DNA from: Saururus chinensis
Taxonomy: Eukaryota > Streptophyta > Magnoliopsida > Piperales > Saururaceae
Direction of reading: 5' to 3'
Assembly (NCBI GenBank): GCA_035235625.1
Contig: CP141144.1
Location: forward strand, 37,818,014-37,882,013
Length of the DNA: 64,000 bases
This document shows positions 11,536 to 23,945 of the stretch, piece by piece (position 1 is the first letter of the stretch; the number at the start of each line of letters is the position of its first letter). The translations under genes were made by a program, and so were the position numbers. The notes under the pieces are model-generated. The model was not told where the DNA came from and did not search any database. It saw only the letters and a list, made by a program, of their open reading frames with translations.

Positions 11536-14500
11536 GATTTTTAAGTCAGTGCCTATTTAGCTTCCGTGACTTGACTTGGTTATTTTATGTTTGGAAACCG
11601 GAATATGATACGCCAATTCATGCACATGAATTCTAATTGCCGATAGTTCATATCACGAGTTTTACAGTGTAAAGGTTAGCTCGCCAACAAAAGCGTTCCC
11701 AAGTACAAGGTCTATACAATCAAAAATTTTAGGAGGACATCAAATCAATTGAAATGAAAACACGAAAACAGAAGTACAAATCTCAGAAGTTACATCTAAA
11801 AAACAAATGCGATACAAGATCTAATCTCCAGAACACCATCTTGCGAATGCGAGCTGCAAATGCCTGTTGGGTAGATAATAATCAATTGAAGAGTTTTCTA
11901 TTTATCAACGGCCAATCTTTCAAAACAAAACAGATCGAATTACTAGGTTAATAAATAATGTGGGGTTTAATAACCGGGCAAGATTTCTATGTCCCGCCTC
12001 CCCTCTTTAATATTATCAGAACTCAATTCGATGTTGTACAATGTCTCTAAGCATATTAATTATTTCTTAATACATAAGCAAATATATGTTTATTTAAAAT
12101 CAATATTAAAAAAGCTAATTAATTTTTAAATTCGATTTGATACTAAATTACTCTCCTAGACTAATAACCACCCTATGAATAGGTCACATAAATCAGTACA
12201 CAAAATGTTTTGACTGACATGACCACACGTTTTTCTTGGCAATGCTTGAAAATGGTTTTTACCCATTAAGACTTTTGAAAAGGACAAACCGAAAGGGCCA
12301 TATGCATCTGCTTATATCATCAATCACCAATTAGGAACAAATGTGGATTGTCGAAGTGTTCGACAGTCTGTATATGGTGTGAAATAAAATTTGTAAGACA
12401 AATATAAAAACGCTAAACCTTTCTTCATTGAAGCACAAAATCTGAAGCTATCAATGATGATGAATGCCCACCAGCTCAATGCAAAAAAAACCAAAAACAT
12501 GGAGGAGCCGAAAACGAGAAGAAACATGCACACTCATTGACACAATGGATAAATATAAAAATCTACACTTGTGTAGAATGGTGATTTGAAAGCTGCAATG
12601 AAACTAAGGTGTCTCTGTGGCATTTAGTCAACCGAACGCAATGTTTTGACATGCCCGGAGGGCCCGGTTCTTAAGGGGGGCCCACTTGTCCTAATTTATT
12701 TATTTATTTTTAGTATTCTAATTTGTAAATTGGGATTTATGAGTGTAATAATAAATATGTCATTCATTAGGAGTTATCTCTTCTATTATGAGGAATGATC
12801 TTTTTGATCCCATGGTCAAATGCCGAATAATGTGTGTAATCGCGTGCATGTGTGTCTGGGAAGGGGAAACCTAAACTCTTTGCAAGGGTCACGGCCAAGA
12901 AGGGCCCAGCCAGTGGTCATCAGGAAAAAGTCCCGCCATGAGGAGCAAGAAACTGTCCCGCTCCTTGCAAATCTGGGTCAGGGATGCCAAAGCCATGTCA
13001 GAGACAGATCCAAAAGTAAAATAATATTTCCACAACAAAATCACATAAGAAAACTCCTACATAAGTTTTGATTGAAAGCTTTGTTAAAAAGCGATTACTT
13101 AGATAGTCAAGTTAGTGATATTTTGACAACAAAATACTCAAAAAAACTAATACAAAGAACTTTGATTGGACTTTACAAGTAGGCCCTACACAAAATTCAC
13201 ATTGACTCACTTATCTATACCAATCAAAACTCATGTATAAGTTTTTAATATATACTTTTTTATGTGAAAATATCTTTTTCCTTCAAGATAATTATCCCAA
13301 ATTGTCCCCCTTTATAACTATGAAAAAGGAGAATTATGAACCAACAACATCTGCAACTACTATAGACAGAATTGGATAATTTTATCCGCTGCTATGTTAC
13401 CTTTCCTACATACATGTCTTGAAATAACTATCATAACCCGAGATATTTAAATACCCTCTCAAAACATTGGAATGGCCACAGCGTGCTGAACATTTTCAAA
13501 TTTTTATGAAAGTATATCCTAAGTCATGATCAATGTTTTTCAACATACAATATGTCAAAACAACCATACTAATCAAAAGTACCATAAACAATTCGAAGGA
13601 TCCTCCAAGTGCAAGTCACTTGAGCCTATGGAGCCATTGAATATAGTACAAATAATTGGCATCGAATGTGCCTCAATGATTTCTCTAAAATAATATAAAT
13701 AAAAAATATATGATGTTGTGTCATTTTCACTTGTCACGGATCAAAAATTGTTATCAAACTGTTATTATCCTTCTATCAAGGAAACTTGCACTATTATGAT
13801 GCATGAGCATATCTACATATACCTAGTAGGATCAAAACCTATGAGTAAAGCATCGATTTCATTGAGCATGCTTTGGTTTTATCCTTATATTAGGTATTAT
13901 TTATCAGTTATTATTCATAGTTTTTGCACTTTATGAGGTGATTCCGTTGATTTTGGCTCCTTAAACCATTTCAAAAATTACAGATTTTATTATTTTTAAA
14001 CAACTACCTTTCATATCAATTTGAGCCTCGAAAATGAGCAATATAAGTGGAGCCTACTTTAAAAGTTTAAAATTATGTACCCTTGTGAGATCTTATTTTA
14101 TAAAGCTCGAATTTAGGAATGTAATAATACCAAGAATGTACATATCCGAGTTCTAGAGCGAGATTTATATTAATTTAAAATTTTAAAATTATATTTGACG
14201 CGATATTTGAATTTATACTAAAAGTTTTTATTACTAAACAAAATTTAAATTCGGTAGTAAATTTTTAAAATTAATTTTAAAAGATTTCACTTCCGTTTCA
14301 AAAGAATTCAACACCCAAACAATAGTTAAAAGTCTTTTTACTCGCTACCCACCCTCCCATTTACCCTGGGTAATGGTTAAGATGTATGGGTAAGAATTTG
14401 AAAAATTAGTAATAGATAGAATATGAATAAAAGCAATATTTTAAAATCCCGCAAGCTTGGCTCCACCCAGACCCAACCCATCTTTACCCCGAATCAACCC

Positions 14501-15669
14501 CACCAAATGGACCCATGACCTGGCTGGATCCTAATAACTGAGTCATGCTTAAAGGAAAAAAAATCATTAAGGATCAGGCTCGCACTAGTCTCTCAAGCTC
14601 TACACCTTGTCCCCCTACCCTACAGAATAATTCCCTATACTCCCTTTGGTCGACTTTGTATTGCTGAGTGTATATTTTTCGCTTCCCCAATTATTAATTA
14701 TGTTGTCGTCCAGGTTTTGTATTCCCTATGTCCTATATTAATAATTTTATTTTGTTATTTAAAATAAACTAATTTTAGTTAACTTTAAAAAATTAAAAGA
14801 AACTATTATTTGAGGAAGGAGGGAGAACTATCTAGTGTACCCATGCTTGAACGAAACCACTCCTACAAATGAGAAGTTTTTGCCTTCACATTTTAATGAT
14901 CTCGACTACCCGGAGTCAATCAACCAACTCATCTCCTTGTTTCGCCTCAAGTCATATTACCTTTCTTGCCTCCTGTTCCATTGGTCTCCACATGGTGAAG
15001 CCATAAGCAAAAAAATAGAACTCATCAATAAAGGTAATAAGATATATTTATCCTCCCCATGTGGATATTTGAAATTGAACACAAATATCACTAAATAATC
15101 CAAAACATGTATTGATAAACTTCTTCCTACTTGTAATCATCATTTCTTTTTTATAAAATCAGTACATGTACCAAAATTTTAAAGGCTTCAATGTGTCATA
15201 TGTCATCAATCTTTCAGTTCATTCTAAAAAAATATGACCTTATACCATAATGGGGAGGAGTCTACAGTCACATGATCACTCATCATTCCAGCATTGTCAT
15301 TGAGATATGGAGACAATGAGTTGGTTATATCATCATTCAAGCTTAACTTGTAAAAGCCATCATACAAAGAATTGTCCCACCACAATATAAAGTAAACCCT
15401 ACATTTGATGCAATTTATTGAGCAAGCGAGTACATCCAGTTTTGATACCTACAATAAACTTCGCCTTATATTAGGCACATAGACAGTACTGGGCAATTCT
15501 CAAACTTGCAAGATAATATTAGTTTGTAAATTCCGATGACCTTCACTTTTGAATTCATTCTAGGAGTAGTTAGGTTATTTTATGTCACAAATATAGTATT
15601 TTATGTATAAGTCTATTTGGGTCAATAGAAGAGTTGCACATAGTTATGTTAATACCTAAGAATTGGATG
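11536..15669. other. AT-rich intergenic sequence, no gene recognised
   Basis: Both strands show only short frames without family resemblance, for example 12820-13071, 13718-13936 and 14835-15098. Homopolymer-rich and diffuse AT-rich sequence dominates. No terminal repeats were seen. Confidence 0.5.
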
Positions 15670-16862
15670 CTTATATAGGGCTGCTTTGGAAACCCGGAAC
15701 TGACCCAACCCGGATGAAAACGAGCCGAAATTAACCCAGTTTGGGTCATCTCAGGTCCTTTTTTCGGTCGGGTCCTCTCCCTTCCCTTGGCCACCGCTTT
15801 TCTTCTTCATTAGGTATATTCATGGGCGTGTGACCCATTAGGACTAAGTTTGAAACTTAATTATCGTTAAGTCCCGACCATTACAATTTGACTAATAAGT
15901 AATTGAAGTCTATGTAACTTTTAAAAATCCTAAAATACCCTTCTCTTTCTTCACATTGAATTCCAAATTTAAGGCTTTAACCACCCAAATTTGGGACTAC
16001 GCGCTATTTTCTCCTGACCAAAACCAAAGCTCCAGTGATTTGAAGCTTCGTTCTGGCAATTTCATGTTCCTCTGATCCATTGCTTGTTGTCTTCCTCACT
16101 GATTATTGCTGCTCCTAGGACCCCCACCGAGCTTGTCGACGGTGTCCACCTTCTCTAACAATACCACGAGGATTCCTCCACCTCCTTGCCTTCGGCCTCC
16201 TTCCCTCCCCGACCCAGCAGAGAAACTCCAACTAAGACGCCACTTCCATTTTCCCCGGTACTTTACCTTCTGAAACCCCTTCTTGCCCATCTTTGACAAA
16301 ATTGATACGTTGTTTAAATTTCTAGCAAAGTGATTCGTTTCCTTAGTCGATTTGGGGTTATTCTTTCTTGTAGTTTGAATTTGTTGTAGTTTGATTCGTT
16401 TTCTTTCATGCAATTTAGGGTTCTCTTCCTTGCTTTTTGAATTTCCAATAATGCAGGATTCGAACATCAATCACCGTAAGGTGAGTTTTTTGTACCTATA
16501 CGAGGATGTTCGGTAAACGGTAATTAGACATAAGGTGGAGACGCTAAAATTGGATAGATTTGATTGAACTCCACATTAGAGGGAGGTGAAAAGGGAACTT
16601 CCTCATTTTCTCCATCTCACCCATCTGTTGGTTGATTGAAAAGACAAGTTACCCTCCCCCCCCCCCGAGTCATGCAATACAAACATTTGATTTCTTTATG
16701 AATGAGAAACTTAAGCAAATTTGATGTACCTATCCTTAGTCAGATTCTTTACAACAACAAAAAAATGACTCCACCGAATGACATGAAAACAAATGAAAAA
16801 AATGATGGTTTTTTCTATACATGAAATTAAATTATAATTTTTTTGTTCCATATATAAGGTCA

Positions 16863-17260
16863 AAGTATAAATTTATTGTTCCATGTATGTGTACAGAGTA
16901 TAAATTTATTATTCCATATATGTGTACAGAGAATAAATTTATTGTTCCATATATAAGTTAGAGTATAAATTTATTATTCTATATATGTGAATAGAGTATA
17001 AATTTATTTTTCTATATACGAAATTCAAGTATAATTTTGATGTTCCTTATATGTGAACAGAGTATATATTTGTTGTTCTCTTTTGTGGTTGATGTAAACA
17101 ACAGAGTATATATTTATTGTTCTTTTTTGTGGTGAATGTAAACAATAGAGTATATATTTACTTTTCTGTGAATGTAATTATAATATAAATTGATTGTCAT
17201 TTATATGTGATTTATGCCTTCAATGGAGTATGAATTGATTGTTCCTCCTTTGTTTAAGGA
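16863..17260. repeat. Minisatellite of about 33 bp, GTATAAATTTATTGTTCC type
   Basis: Copies of AGAGTATAAATTTATTGTTC start at 16864, 16897, about 16930 and about 16961, and continue with drift to about 17240. The array lies just before the mobile-domain-like gene and is closely matched by the array at 23560-23945 in the same orientation. Each unit is rich in TATAAA-like strings. Confidence 0.85.
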
Positions 17261-17303
17261 ATATTAATCTAAACACTTTTATATCTATTTTTTGTGATTT
17301 CAG

Positions 17304-18360
17304 ACATGGTTCAATATAGATCCAATCTTATTTCAATGTGGCGGTTGTTCAATAAGTATAAAGGTCTGTTTGGAGATGAGACTAGAGAGATTTTAAGAGA
17401 GACTCCTTTTTGGGGAATTTTTAGTGTATTTTTAAATAAAAATTTAAAATATAACGAGGTTACAAAGGTTGATGAACATATCTGGGATGTCTTGGGTATG
17501 TATGAAGTAGATAGGGGTAGATTTAGGCTAGGCACGAAGTTAGTACAATTAACTTCAAAAGACATTTCTCTTATTTTTGGTATACCAATGGGTGAGGTAA
17601 CTATTACTTTTAGTGAGAAGAGGAAAAGAAATACAGATTTTGTAAATAGGTGGCTTAGGGAAGTCAAGTCATTAGATAAACCATCTTTAGAAACAGTTTA
17701 AGAAATTATAAGAATAGATGGCCAAAATGAAACAGAGGCTTGGTGCGACTTTTATGCCTTTATGCATGTGTGACTTTGCTGTTCCCTACAAAGGGAACAT
17801 CTATTCCATGGGGGGTTCTCAAAATATGTTGAAAATATACAAGATATGCAGACATATGCATGGCCAAGGGCAATCAAAGTTAATCTCATGCATACAATTG
17901 ATTTACATGGAAAATCCGAGCATGTCACAAGGTGCACTATGACACTTTTGGTAAGAATAACATCTCTATCCTTCTCAATACACTTTTATGTTTTTAGTTG
18001 TTAACATATGGCTTGCTTTGTAGTATTGGATATGTGAACACTCCACTATTATTCAAAGGAAGGACCACAATGTGTCAGTCCCTAGATTGATAAAGTGGAG
18101 CATGACAAATCTCTCAAAATCATTTGGCCAATTGACTGCTTTGACAGATGAAATGGTAATGTTTGTTGATTGATAGTAAAAATTTGAATTATTGGTTTTT
18201 ACAAAATTAACAAAATATTGTAATCTTCAATACAGGTTAATGATGGTAAGTTGAAGATGACAAATGAAGAAAAATAATTTTTTGCATTTTATGGGAGAGA
18301 AGAAGAGACCGATGAGGAAGTGGAGGTTGAACCATTGATTCAACCTGGAGGGCAAGAGTA
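17304..18360 (+). pseudogene. Plant-mobile-domain-like accessory gene of the MULE, broken
   Basis: The main exon (ATG near 17306, reading to 17699) follows a good splice acceptor (TTTGTGATTTCAG). It contains FRLGTKLVQLTSKDISLIFGIP in two overlapping short runs, which resembles the opening of the plant mobile domain found in transposon-linked proteins of plants. Further similarity follows near 17830-17900 (YVENIQDMQTYAWPRAI) and 18030-18240 (WICEHST, VPRLIKW). An in-frame stop follows the codon for Val at 17699, and the later pieces lie in different frames or exons. In other plant MULEs such genes accompany the transposase, and their role is unclear. Assignment rests on remembered motif patterns. 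Confidence 0.5.
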
Positions 18361-18409
18361 AGCAGGGAATTTTGGTAATAGTATAAATTTACTATTTCAT
18401 TGTTGATAT

Positions 18410-18690
18410 AATTATAAACTAACATCTCAAGGTATAAGTGTATAATATTGTATATAATATCAGAGTATAAATTTATTGTTCTGTGTATGATATTATTATT
18501 GTTTGATAGCCTAAGCATTAAATTAGAGTATAAATTTACTATAGTACTATTTTTATTATCTTCATTTCCCAAACATATAAATTTGTTATTCTATTACTTA
18601 CACATATAAATAACATAGTATATCTTTACTATTCTGTAATTATAGTATAAATTAATTATGATTTATATATGATCTCTGCCTTCAATAGAG
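18410..18690. repeat. Second copy of the GTATAAATTTA minisatellite, short and diverged
   Basis: AGAGTATAAATTTATTGTTC and similar strings recur between 18468 and 18690. It follows the 3' end of the mobile-domain-like gene. Order is less regular than in the arrays at 16863 and 23560. Confidence 0.6.
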
Positions 18691-18783
18691 TATAAATTGA
18701 CTGTTATGATGATATATTTACCTTTTCTTTTGACTAAGCATAATATAAACTACGCATGTAAATATCTTGATAACAAAAATTTA

Positions 18784-18863
18784 GAGAAAATTCTCACCAG
18801 AACCCCAAAATACCTATGATTTCCCATTAGGTCCTCTTTGAAAATTAAATTCTTAATTTTAAA
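18784..18863. repeat. MULE terminal inverted repeat, internal extra copy
   Basis: About 80 bp starting GAGAAAATTCTCACC matches the reverse complement of 25416-25494 almost base for base. Shared landmarks are AGAACCCCAAAATACCTAT, TTTCCCATTAGGTCCT and TTTGAAAATTAAATTCTT. It is better preserved than the putative left terminus at 15823. It may mark a second MULE nested in or fused to the first, or it may be the true left end. The flanking 9 bases do not match well. Confidence 0.75.
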
Positions 18864-20214
18864 TTTCTGGTTTTTATTATATTGTGGTGAATGTCGAGGG
18901 TAGTTGTTCTTTTGTGTTCAGTACATAGGAAACAAGCCCTAACAATATTGTGGTTGCACTTGATTTTCTTAATCCCTGGACAGTTTTCAGCTTTTCAGAA
19001 CTACAAATTGATTAATCCTCACTTTCATCTTCTCAAATTTTACCTTTTTCTAATTTGCTAATACGCTAGTTTTCTTTGTTGTAAGAAGCTTATTCAATAA
19101 ATCCTTTAGTACCTACTGGCAGTAAATTGATCAGAGAATAAATTATTTGTCATTCTGGATAAGTTTAAACCTTTCTAGGCTTCCTGGAAGGAAGCAACAT
19201 ATGAGTCGGTATGTGGGATCAGATGCTTGTACATGGACAATGAAAATATGTTTGGATGGATGTCATTTATAGCAATGTGATGTTGATTATAGAATTAAAT
19301 CATTTTTCTTCCTTGAGATGACTGTCATGTCTTGTGCCTAAGTGTGACATTTGTATATGCAAGAGCAACTTAGATGACCGTCCAGAAGCCTCTTGTGGTG
19401 TATCACATAGGGGAATGATTCAAGTGTAGAAGCCAACCTGGTGTGAAAACTAATTTTGTGGTGTAAAATGTATTTTCTAGCAAATGACTTCAAGATGAAA
19501 TTGTTATAGCAACCATTTGCTAACACATATGGGGCTATCAGCCCATCAGGAACCATTTTATTCGAAAACCTATTCAAAGCATTATCGTTTCTTTAATTTA
19601 CATTTTTTTCTCTCAAAAAAGCATTATTTAGTCATATATCTAAATAAATGTTTTTGGAACATTATATGAAGATTGGTTGATGCAACATTGATACAAGTGA
19701 ATGAGTCCTTTTGAAAAAATAAAGAAAAGGTAAAGTGAAAAAGCATTTTCTTCCAAAAAATATGTGAATGAAATATTTGCCTCAAAAGTGTGACTGAAGT
19801 ACATGGTGTTGGGTAGCATTTCTTTTTCTTGAAGAGTTTCAAAGAGTCCAAGGAAGAGTAGGTTTGGACAGCCTAAAATATGTGGTGACTTTTAAATAAG
19901 GTTGGGTCTCTTATACTAGTAATTTGATTAAATGATTGACAAACTTTTAGCATTATGATATGTTAAGGCATGGAGGCAATTTTGCATGGCATGTCACGAC
20001 CAAAAGAATCATATCCTCATGTGCCTTTGTAGCATGTGTCTCCATATCAACAAAAAAAACCATATGCTATATATGTTAGGTTTACCATATCGGTTGTCAA
20101 AATAATCATGGCTGCTGGTTTTAGGGTATACCCATAAAAATAAAAATTGGCTAAGGGAGTACCACAAACTTGGCCTTTACATAATTTTTTTTAACACCTA
20201 ACTTCATGATGAAA

Positions 20215-20715
20215 TTATAATCGTGTGAATTATAGTACATTTATACTATGATTCTAACATAGTATAATTTTACTGTGGTATATGACTCTAAGGCATGACC
20301 TTTCAATATGAAATCAGAACAGAGTATAAATTTACTGTGGTACATGAATTTTCAATATAAAAAGAATTTACAGCAATATGAATTTACTGTACAGCATGAC
20401 CTTTCAATATGAAATCAAAACATATTATAAATTTACTGTGGTACGTGACTTTTCAATATAAAAAGAATTTACAACAGTATGAATTTACTATAAGGCATGA
20501 CCTTTTAATATGAAATCAGAAAAGAGTATAAATATACTGTGGTACATGACTTTTCAATATGAAGAGAATTTACAATAGTATAAATTTACTTAAGGCATGA
20601 CCTTTTAATATGAAATCAGAACAGAGTATAAATTTACTGTGGTACATGACTTTTCAATATGAAATCGTAAAGTGAATTAGAGTAGATTTATACTGTGATC
20701 CTGACAAAGTAAAAA
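20215..20715. repeat. Tandem repeat of about 100 bp inside the MULE
   Basis: CATGACCTTTYAATATGAAATC recurs near 20295, 20398, 20497 and 20597, interleaved with AGAGTATAAATTTACTGTGG and TACATGACTTTTCAATAT. It lies just past the 3' end of the transposase gene. The core TATAAATTTACTG ties it to the 33-bp arrays elsewhere in the element. Confidence 0.8.
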
Positions 20716-20879
20716 TTTACTGTAACACTAAATTAATGGTTTAGTATAGGAAGGGAAACTAAAATGCCAACTAAGCAATGCCTTTTGAATATTAAATTAT
20801 AATTTTCATATAAAAAATTAAAATTCTCTATTCCTAAAACAAAATAATAAAAAATATTTATATATGAGGGACTACAAAG

Positions 20880-23220
20880 CCTCTTTACATGATTTTTTGT
20901 TGTGGTGACTAAGTTTACCACATCAACCACATTTAATTTTTCTTTTTATTTTCTCACCAAAAGAAGGAATCCTCTTCTTCTTGGGCCTCCCAGGTTGCCT
21001 TCTTGTTAATGGTGGCAATACTAAATTTTCTTCATCTGACTTTTCAAAAGTAGGAATAGGATTGATCGGCTGAGAGTAAGAGTTTTCAAAAAACTCTTTT
21101 GTAAAGTACTCATCACAATAAGAATGAGGATCTTTTCCACTCTTCATCAACGCAGCAATTGCATGTGAGCATGGAAAACTATTTATTTGCCAATGAAAAA
21201 ATGAGCACTGATGAGTTTCAATATTCACATATGCAGATGGGGTTGACATAACTTCATACACATTTGGAGAAGAACCAACCACCACCCAAGTGATGCAAGT
21301 ATTGATATTATCAGACAATTTTTCTCCATTATTGGACAAAGAACACTTGTCCAATTGCTTGCCTGATTACTATGCTCCATCATCATATTCATAATTTTGA
21401 CCCTTATAGAATCAATCATCTTCATAATTGGTAAGTGTCTTTCATAATTGATCCATGAATTGAAGCTTTCTACAACATTTGAAGACAAATCACCATAACG
21501 CTTACCCTTGAAGTAAGCATTTGTCTAATTTTTATCAGGAATATTTTCAAAGAAACTAATAACTTGTTGACCACTCTCTATTTTTAGCTCCTCCAATTTC
21601 TTATGAAACAATGTTGGTGTTGTTACATTTTCACACTCTATTAGCATAAAATCCATTTTGTTACGAACATGGCTGGTCCTTTCTCTCAAACAATTCGTCA
21701 AATTTGTTCTCTGGTGATATAATCAATAGACATGTGGAAAATAAGGGAACACTTGTGTCATTCCTTCAACAAGTCCCTTGTTTCGATCTGAAACAATAGT
21801 TAGCTGACGAGAATGATACAATATTTTCTTCAATTCTTCAAGTAACCATCTCCAATTATTTAAATTCTCATAAACAGCAATATCATATGTCAGTGGGAAA
21901 ATGCCTAATTAAATAGACAAAAAAATATAACATCAAGAGCATGAAAAAATGATCTACTTTAGAAAAGAATAAAATTAGACTCTATAGCAAAAAAATAAAA
22001 AATAACAATTAAAGCAAAGTATATTGAGAAATATACTAATAACAAATAACATATAGAATGAAAAATATATAAACAAACTCTCTAGAATAAGAGAATTTTT
22101 TTTTACCTTGGTTACCATTTTTACCAGTAACAGCCAACAAATGTCCTTTATAATGACCATTCAAATGAGTACCACCCAAGAATCAAATTGGGTGACAATA
22201 CTCAAATCCAAAAATTTATGCAGAAAAGGACACAAATACCCTTCTAAAAAGTAAATTCAGATCATTAATATCCAATACTACATGACTACCAGTGTTAATA
22301 TTTAAAATAGTCCCGGCGTACTAATGAAGATCATTGTAAGATGTTGAATGATCACCATAGACCTGATTTTAATCCTTTTGTACACTCTTCCAAACAACTT
22401 TATACGAAATATCCACACCATAATTAGTGTTGAATTCAACCACCACATCAATTGGGCGAGTAAGGGGATTGTTCACAACCTGGCTCAACAACTCATTAGA
22501 AACAATCTTAGTGATCATCCTCAAGTTCTTCTTTGTTTGCACAGCAAAACCATATGTAAGAATAGTGTTTAGATTAAGAATATAGACAAAATTATTTCAA
22601 TTATCTTTCCTTCCATGAACTTGTCATTCACATCCAGTGGATTCCTTGAATTTACATTCTGCAATCACTTTATTTGAATCATTTTTTACATACTTAAACT
22701 GGAAGCCAACTTGAATAGCATAGTGACACAATTTATGCCTGAACTCTTGGACTTCTCTAACAAACTTTTGCCCAACATGACTTATTTCCTTAGACCAAGT
22801 TTTAGTCATAAGCGTTGAATCTTCATGTGAGGAGGAAGAAAGAGCAAAGTTAGTCACCTCATCAAACACACTGCCATCAATACTTTAAATATTACTACTT
22901 GACAAATGATTACTAAAACTGGGTTGGCAACCAATGGACACATCACTAGAAATTGAAATATCCGTAACGGAAACATCAATAGTCTTAACTCCAAGATTGG
23001 AAGCAAGTAAGAATAAATTTTCCACGTCAACATCATTGTGAATATTACAACATGTATGGCCTGATAAAGAGTAAGACAACCTCACATTCTCAGCATTCAA
23101 GTTGCTCCATCATTAACAAATCATAAAAATCAAGCCCTTGTTTATGTTCTTGATATCAACCCGAATAACAGTAGTATTTGTAATGTATTTGCACATTAAA
23201 AGAAGAAATGAATCCATTAA
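20880..23220 (-). pseudogene. MURA-type MULE transposase, broken
   Basis: In order on the minus strand: a PB1-like N-terminus (22885-23100, VRLSYSLSGH and HNDVDVENLF), a MuDR DNA-binding region (22624-22869, FRHKLCHYAIQVGFQFKYVKN in part), the DDE core (YKGHLLAVTGKNGNQ near 22120; SDRNKGLVEG near 21790), NVVESFNSWI near 21470, and a SWIM zinc finger (CSFFHW, FPCSHAIAALMKSG near 21200-21130). A 202-bp intron with GT-AG ends (21905-22106) splits the DDE core in phase. The end is RRQPGRPKKKR and the start of a zinc knuckle, where a TGA near 20921 replaces an expected Arg codon. At least one other stop (near 21707) and a frame change near 21350 show that it is inactive. It would have cut and moved MULE copies. 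Confidence 0.85.
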
Positions 23221-23559
23221 CCTACATATAATGAAACATTAATCATTATAATGAAAAAGAAATATTTATAATAATATGGAGAACAACTATACAATTTTGA
23301 TTCATAATAAATTACAAAAATTGATAACAAGGGAAAAAAATCAATTCAATGATAGGCAATAAATAATGATTCCAATTGATGAGTTTAGTAAAATTATACT
23401 ATGTAATAGACAAAGTATGAAACTTATGAATTCTACATCATAATCATAATTATAATAAAATAGTACATTTATTCCAACAATTTCAAGTATAATGTAAGTG
23501 TAGGATTTGCTAAACTTAGGAATATTAATCTAAACAATTTTATTAATAAAGTATAATTT

Positions 23560-23945
23560 TTTTGTTCCATATATGTGGTTAGAGTATAAATTTTTTATTT
23601 CATATATGAGTACAGAGTATAAATTTATTATTCTATATATGTTTATAAAGTATAAATTTATTGTCCATATATAAGGTCAAAGTATAAATTTATTATTCCA
23701 TATATGTGAACAGTGTATAAATTTATTTTTCTATATGTAAAATTAAAGTATAATTTTGTTGTTCCATATATGTGAACAGAGTATATATTTACTATTATGT
23801 TCAGTGGTGGATGGAAACAATAGAATATATATTTACTGTTGTGCGAATGTAATTATAGTAGAAATTGATTGTTATTTATATGTGATTTCTGCCTTCAATA
23901 GAAAATGAATTGATTGTTCTTCCTTTGTTTAAGGAATAGTAATCT
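23560..23945. repeat. Minisatellite upstream of the MULE transposase, duplicate of the 16863 array
   Basis: GTATAAATTTATTGTTCC-type units repeat at about 33-35 bp. The array ends in the same tail as at 17211-17270 (TTCAATRGARWATGAATTGA, then CTTTGTTTAAGGAATA). It lies upstream of the transposase gene, so the two genes of the element have near-identical arrays at their 5' sides. Confidence 0.8.

Noticed and set aside
12820-15098. Frames at 12820-13071, 13718-13936 and 14835-15098
   Set aside because: Short, no recognisable motif, and no splice or promoter context that supports them.
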